Positions 60,701 to 64,000 of a DNA stretch of 64,000 nucleotides are shown piece by piece. Position numbers and translations under genes: made by a program. The stretch is from Planococcus citri (Eukaryota; Arthropoda; Insecta; Hemiptera; Pseudococcidae). The DNA lies in contig NC_088679.1 of assembly GCF_950023065.1 (NCBI RefSeq), forward strand, positions 13,392,001 through 13,456,000, read 5' to 3'. The notes under the pieces are model-generated. The model did not search any database, was not told where the DNA came from, and was given only the letters and a program-made list of their open reading frames with translations. How positions within the stretch are numbered: position 1 is the stretch's first letter; every line of letters starts with the position of its first letter.

Positions 60701-61261
60701 TTTTATGATTGTTTTATTCTCCATGTATAATTCTTGCAGCAATCTTGAAAAATGGAGCATATCCGCGACTGGCGAACCACAGTTTTCTACTATATGAATT
60801 TTCATGGTGAAATGTTGCGAAAGTTCCTCGTCTCTGAAACCATCGTGATGTATTTGAAATTTGTTTATATCAACGCTCAATGAATACAAGTTACAGGGTC
60901 GCCAATATTATCGAGTATAGCTGATGACGTGATGAGAATTTTCGCGATTGGGATAATTTTCAAAAAATATGAAGTTGAACTTCGGCTCACCTTAATTACG
61001 AGTATTAAACTTCAAATCATTATCAACTCACCTTTCTACCAAATCCAACGCATAGTAGAAGGCTTCCACTGTTTGTAAAGAACTGGGATGTAGTTTTTTC
61101 GAACATTTAGTAGAAACCCAATATTCACTCGCCGCTGCTTCAGTCAGTGGTAATAGAACTGCTATTTCAAAGCTCGGCTTGTGAACTGACTTGGGTGAAG
61201 TGTGACTGTCGCAATTCACTATGAAAAAAATCACAATGCAGACGAAACGATCAATCTGCAT
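51792..61261 (-). CDS. Class C GPCR (mGluR-like) copy E, complete, most divergent
   Basis: Exons in transcript order: 61032-61261, 60698-60833, 60310-60589, 59781-60063, 59394-59614, 55453-55610, 55239-55321, 54285-54516, 52939-53062, 52471-52835, 52047-52361, 51792-51974. They sum to 869 codons plus stop and every junction phase agrees with the other copies. The start is the ATG before IDRFVCIVIFFIVNC, a hydrophobic leader. The flytrap domain has VVYSNQYTKLEYDRIF, SSGHLLVINVIFKILAYHDW and IIKTVHVIAHAV; the linker has QCCWECDSC; the helices have NTPVVKSTTEELCYV and YSALLMKT. About eight residues present in B-D directly after ALLMKT (IRIARILP) are missing, shortening the second intracellular loop that contacts G proteins in this class. 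It may still fold, but coupling could be altered. Intron 5 (55611-59393) holds nested transposon debris. Confidence 0.88.
53100..54250. repeat. Degenerate AT-rich intronic repeat in copy E
   Basis: Loose copies of a phrase like GCTTTTTG-TAAAATTG-CAAAA follow one another across the intron between 52939-53062 and 54285-54516. A similar phrase occurs in copy C at about 27320-27360. No coding potential. Probably an old satellite-like expansion. Confidence 0.4.
55655..56640 (+). pseudogene. RTE-like reverse transcriptase fragment
   Basis: Plus-strand frames read MEKRCEYNLETHMCFVDLEK, then IGRGVRQGCSMSCSLFNINF, THVITLLFADDQVVFADN (catalytic FADD) and DLQRAMYNLLKVADKYGM, and later YGSETWIMRKHIKSRV and KMRFMQATAGYK. 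The longest intact stretch is 55867-56304. Stops and frameshifts lie between pieces. It belongs to the same family as the fragments at 43830-46260. It lies in copy E intron 5, on the strand opposite the gene. Confidence 0.85.
56644..56970. mobile_element. Inverted-repeat MITE containing GAGGGCGCTAGTG
   Basis: CTACATT, then GGACGGGTCTC and TAGAGGGCGCTAGTG, at the left face CACTAGCGCCCTCTA, GTCCAGTCCG and AATGTAG at the right. Inner phrases CAGACTGGGCTTTT and AAAAGCCCCGTCTG also pair. It is about 330 bases with no protein, and abuts the end of an RTE-like fragment. Confidence 0.7.
57185..58230. mobile_element. Foldback with clustered GGCACGAATTGCGTCC units
   Basis: Four direct copies of a GGCACGAATTGCGTCC-like unit occur at about 57190-57308, two of them separated by CAAAAGTACGAAAA. 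Three inverse copies (GGACGCAATTCGTGCC-like) lie at about 58145-58220. The interior is AT-rich with a C homopolymer at about 57841. No transposase. Arrays of short direct repeats in inverted orientation at the two ends are a hallmark of foldback elements. Confidence 0.7.
58323..58830. repeat. Repeat with internal hairpin
   Basis: It begins CAGTCGGACTTCGCCAAGTG, reminiscent of pogo-like termini, but I found no clean right end. An internal hairpin pairs CCTCTATTAGTGAAATTCCT (58504 onwards) with its inverse ending at about 58602. GTTACAGAGGTTCTGCT-like phrases repeat. Confidence 0.5.
58925..59055 (+). pseudogene. RTE-like 3' tail fragment
   Basis: The frame reads LTGRKSRGRLKKKLDD, a basic tail like the one at the end of the 43830-44482 fragment. 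It is probably the displaced 3' end of the RTE-like element at 55655-56640, pushed away by later insertions. Confidence 0.55.
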
Positions 61262-62115
61262 CGTTGTGTAGACGAAATATGAAATATTCTCTCGGATTCT
61301 TATAAATTTGAAATCTATCGGTATTTTGCGAATACACGAGAAAAAAATGATAACCAAACGTCGAACACAGTATTTAGTATTTACCTACTCGTTCATTTCC
61401 AAATACAAAATACGAGAAGATTAATCTGTGATTTACGTATTCGATGTTTGTTTGTCGGTGCCAATTTTCTCTGCTTATCGCGATGATTTTAACGAATAAT
61501 TTAAGTGGTATTCAATTATCTATGGCGTTACATCCGGAAAAGAGTACGCGTTATGTGAATTTTCCTATCAAACGTGTCACGATGTTGATTATGTATAGCG
61601 TTACAAGTTTTCTGCGATAAAATAGATAGGTAGTTTATAATATTTTTTTTTTCAGAAAAATTGCTCCGATGATTGAAATTTTTCATTGCATTCGTATTGG
61701 GATTCCTAGTTTCCCTAAAAACCAAAAATAGTATACACCTGCATGTTTTTCTAAACATGTACCTAGTACCCACCCTACCTCCATTATAAATTCGAGTGCA
61801 TACTTTCGTTATCGCACGAACTCGACAATTTTATGATATTAATTAATTACTTACGTACTTAGGTTTAATCAAACTAATGGATAAATTTATTTTATTTGTT
61901 GCAGGTGAGTGTTCACAGTTCAATGATGCTTAAGTAACGTTTCGTTGAATGGCGATCTCAGGCTGGCAAGTATGATGAAATGATTTAATTTTTAAGCCTG
62001 AGTTTCAAAAATGCATGCTTATTGAAACTCTTCTATTGTAGTCCGGCATATGACAATAGGAGTAATTGCACCCCCCCCCCCCCCGCCGATCCTCCGGGAC
62101 AACTTTTTTCCTAAA
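61262..62115. other. Upstream spacer of copy E
   Basis: No coding sequence. It resembles 37400-38050 upstream of copy C, including the plus-strand TTTGTTGCAG|GTGAGTGTT (61895-61913). It presumably holds the copy E promoter. A C homopolymer at about 62070 marks the approach to a foldback. Confidence 0.5.
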
Positions 62116-64000
62116 GGGTACATCCTAAGGAACATTTTAAAGCAAACTTGCTCAAAAAAAAGTTGGCCATACTTACAAAATAGCGGCCATTTTGATTGAC
62201 AGGTCAGCCGAAATCACAGATTTCGCGTTTCAACATAGGACTTGCTCGACATTTTTCAAACTTTACAAAGGTAAATCGAAAAATTATGCAAAAATTCATC
62301 ACCTGTCCAAATTTCAAGTGCTAAAGTGCGTTTTTCGATTCTTGGTGAATTTTTGAAAATCGAATTTAGGCCAAAAAGGAGGGAAAAAATCAAAATGTCA
62401 TCAAATTGACCAAGAAAGCTGGAATTCGGGATATATCCTTATCCTATTTTCGACATGCCAAATCGATTGGAAACGGGTTCAACCCGTTTTGAGCAGTTCT
62501 GGAGCCTCCAGCAGATTTTTGAAACTCGAAATTCTCACAAAATTCCATCAAATTGGAGTTGTAAAGCTGAAATTTATTCTAAAAACTAATTTCAATACGC
62601 TACGAAGTACTGCAGGTAAATTTCAAGTCGTTTTGGAGCCTACAGCGACTTTTTGAAAATTTGTAAAGCCTCCAGCAAATGTTTGAAACTTTGAATTTTT
62701 ACAAAATTTCATCAAAATGGAGATGGAAAGCTGAATTTACTCTACACTCCAATTTTAACACCCTCTGAAGATGACTTCAGGTGGCTTCAAGTCATTTTGG
62801 AGCCTCCAGCGGCTTTTTTTAAAATTACTGGAGCCTCCAGTAGATTTTTAAAACTTGGAATTTCTCCAAAATTTCATCAAACTGAGATAGAGAGTCGAAA
62901 TTCATTCTGCAAACCAATCTCAATACGCTACGAAGTTGACTGCTGGTGGATTTCAAGTCGTTTTGGAGCCTCCAACGACTTTTTGAAAGGTTATATGGCC
63001 TTCTTTTGGAAAATTGAAATTTCCTAAAAGTAGCTGGAAGCTTCAAAACCATTTGAAACAACCACGTAGTCTGCGAAGTAAATTTCAGCTTGCCAACTCC
63101 ATTTGATAAATTAATGTTGCGGGAATTTCAAGTATCAGAAATCTACTGGAGGCTCCAGTAATTTTCAATAAAGTCGCTGGAGGCTCTAAAATGACTTGAA
63201 CCCACTTGAAGTCGTCTTCAGATGGTGTTAAAATTGAAATGTAGAGTAAATTTCATATCTCCATCTCCATTTTATGAAATTTTGTGAAAATTCAAAGTTT
63301 CAAAAATCTGCTGGAGGCTTTAGGAATTTTCAAAAAGTCGCTGGAGACTCCAAAATGACTTGAAATCCACCAGCAGTCTACTTGGTAGCGTATTGAAATT
63401 AGTTTGTGGAATGAATTTCGACTCTCCATCTCAATTTGATAAAATTTTGAGGCTCCAGTAATTCTCAAAAAAGTCGCTGGCGGCTCCAAAACGACTTGAA
63501 ATTCACCTACAGTACTTCGTAGCGTATTGAAATTATTTTTTAGAATAAATTTCAGCTTTACAATTCCAATTTGATGGAATTTTGTGAGAATTTCGAGTTT
63601 CAAAAATCTGCTGGAGGCTCCAGAATCACTCAAAACGGGTTGGAACCGTTTCCAATCGATTTGGCATGTCGAAAATAGGGTATATCCCAAATTTCAGCAT
63701 TCTTAGTCAATTTGGTAAAATTTTGATTTTTTCCCTCATTTTTGGCCTAGATTGGATTTTCCAAAATTCGCCAAAAATCGAGAAACACACTTTAGCACTT
63801 GAAATTTGGACAGGTGATAAATTTTTGCATATTCTTTCGATTTACCTTTGTAAAGTTTTAAAAATTTCGAGCAAGTCCTATGTTGAAACGCGAAATCTGT
63901 GATTTCGGCTGACCTGTCAATCAAAATGGCCGCCATTTTGTAAGTAAGGCCAACTTTTTTTTGGGCAAGTTTGCTTTAAAATGTTCCTTAGGATGTACCC
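62116..64000. mobile_element. Large foldback palindrome, cut by the right edge
   Basis: GGGTACATCCTAAGGAACAT at 62116 meets its inverse at the last bases of the window. The arms match for about 0.9 kb each around a centre near 63060. Inside, a unit with GGAGCCTCCAGCGACTTTTT recurs several times per arm. The true ends lie further out; the left one is before 62116. No coding sequence. Confidence 0.85.

Noticed and set aside
62797..63690. Open frames in the right-edge repeat
   Set aside because: They come from GGAGCCTCCAG repeat units read in both directions. No start context or family match.

Overview
The window looks like nuclear DNA of an insect. It is A+T-rich, carries spliced genes with GT-AG introns, is crowded with transposons and has scattered TACCTACCTA-type simple repeats. 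A scale insect or other sap-feeding hemipteran is my guess; the order is not proven by anything I can read here. All host coding sequence I can support lies on the minus strand and belongs to one family.

Host genes: five head-to-tail copies of a divergent class C GPCR (metabotropic-glutamate-receptor-like), called A to E. A is 17-1562 and runs off the left edge. B is 15121-21079, C is 25649-36517, D is 39148-48172 and E is 51792-61261. Each has a signal peptide, a Venus-flytrap ectodomain, a cysteine-rich linker with a CCW-C-C signature, and a seven-helix domain carrying mGluR-like motifs (PVVKSTTKELCYV, YAALLMKT, a CxxC linker). Intron phases are the same in every copy (2,0,1,2,1,0,2,0,1,0,0). 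Exon sums stay in frame for B, D and E (about 850, 845 and 869 aa). C is one base out of frame because of a short A run in exon 4. A/B and C/D are close pairs with homologous upstream DNA; E is the outlier.

Mobile DNA: 4194-14161 is a nearly complete Ty1/copia retrotransposon with LTRs that look identical, a CATGT target duplication, gag and pol. Pol is broken by one in-frame stop. Its 3' LTR is split by a 1.4-kb foldback palindrome (12534-13968). Similar giant snap-back palindromes occur at 28856-31087, 48672-50005, 50063-51611 and 62116 to beyond the right edge, with smaller inverted-repeat elements throughout the introns and spacers. Fragments of an RTE-like non-LTR retrotransposon lie in introns of D and E. 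A pogo-like MITE, a mariner-like long-TIR element, two tRNA-derived sequences and a 0.63-kb minisatellite complete the picture.

Layout: 1-1.6 kb gene A; 1.6-4.2 spacer; 4.2-14.2 copia with nested foldback; 15.1-21.1 gene B; 21.1-25.6 spacer with repeats; 25.6-36.5 gene C, split by a large lineage-specific intron; 36.5-39.1 spacer with minisatellite; 39.1-48.2 gene D; 48.2-51.8 spacer made of two foldbacks; 51.8-61.3 gene E; 61.3-64.0 spacer and the start of another foldback. The receptors probably arose by serial tandem duplication, with transposons remodelling introns and exons afterwards.
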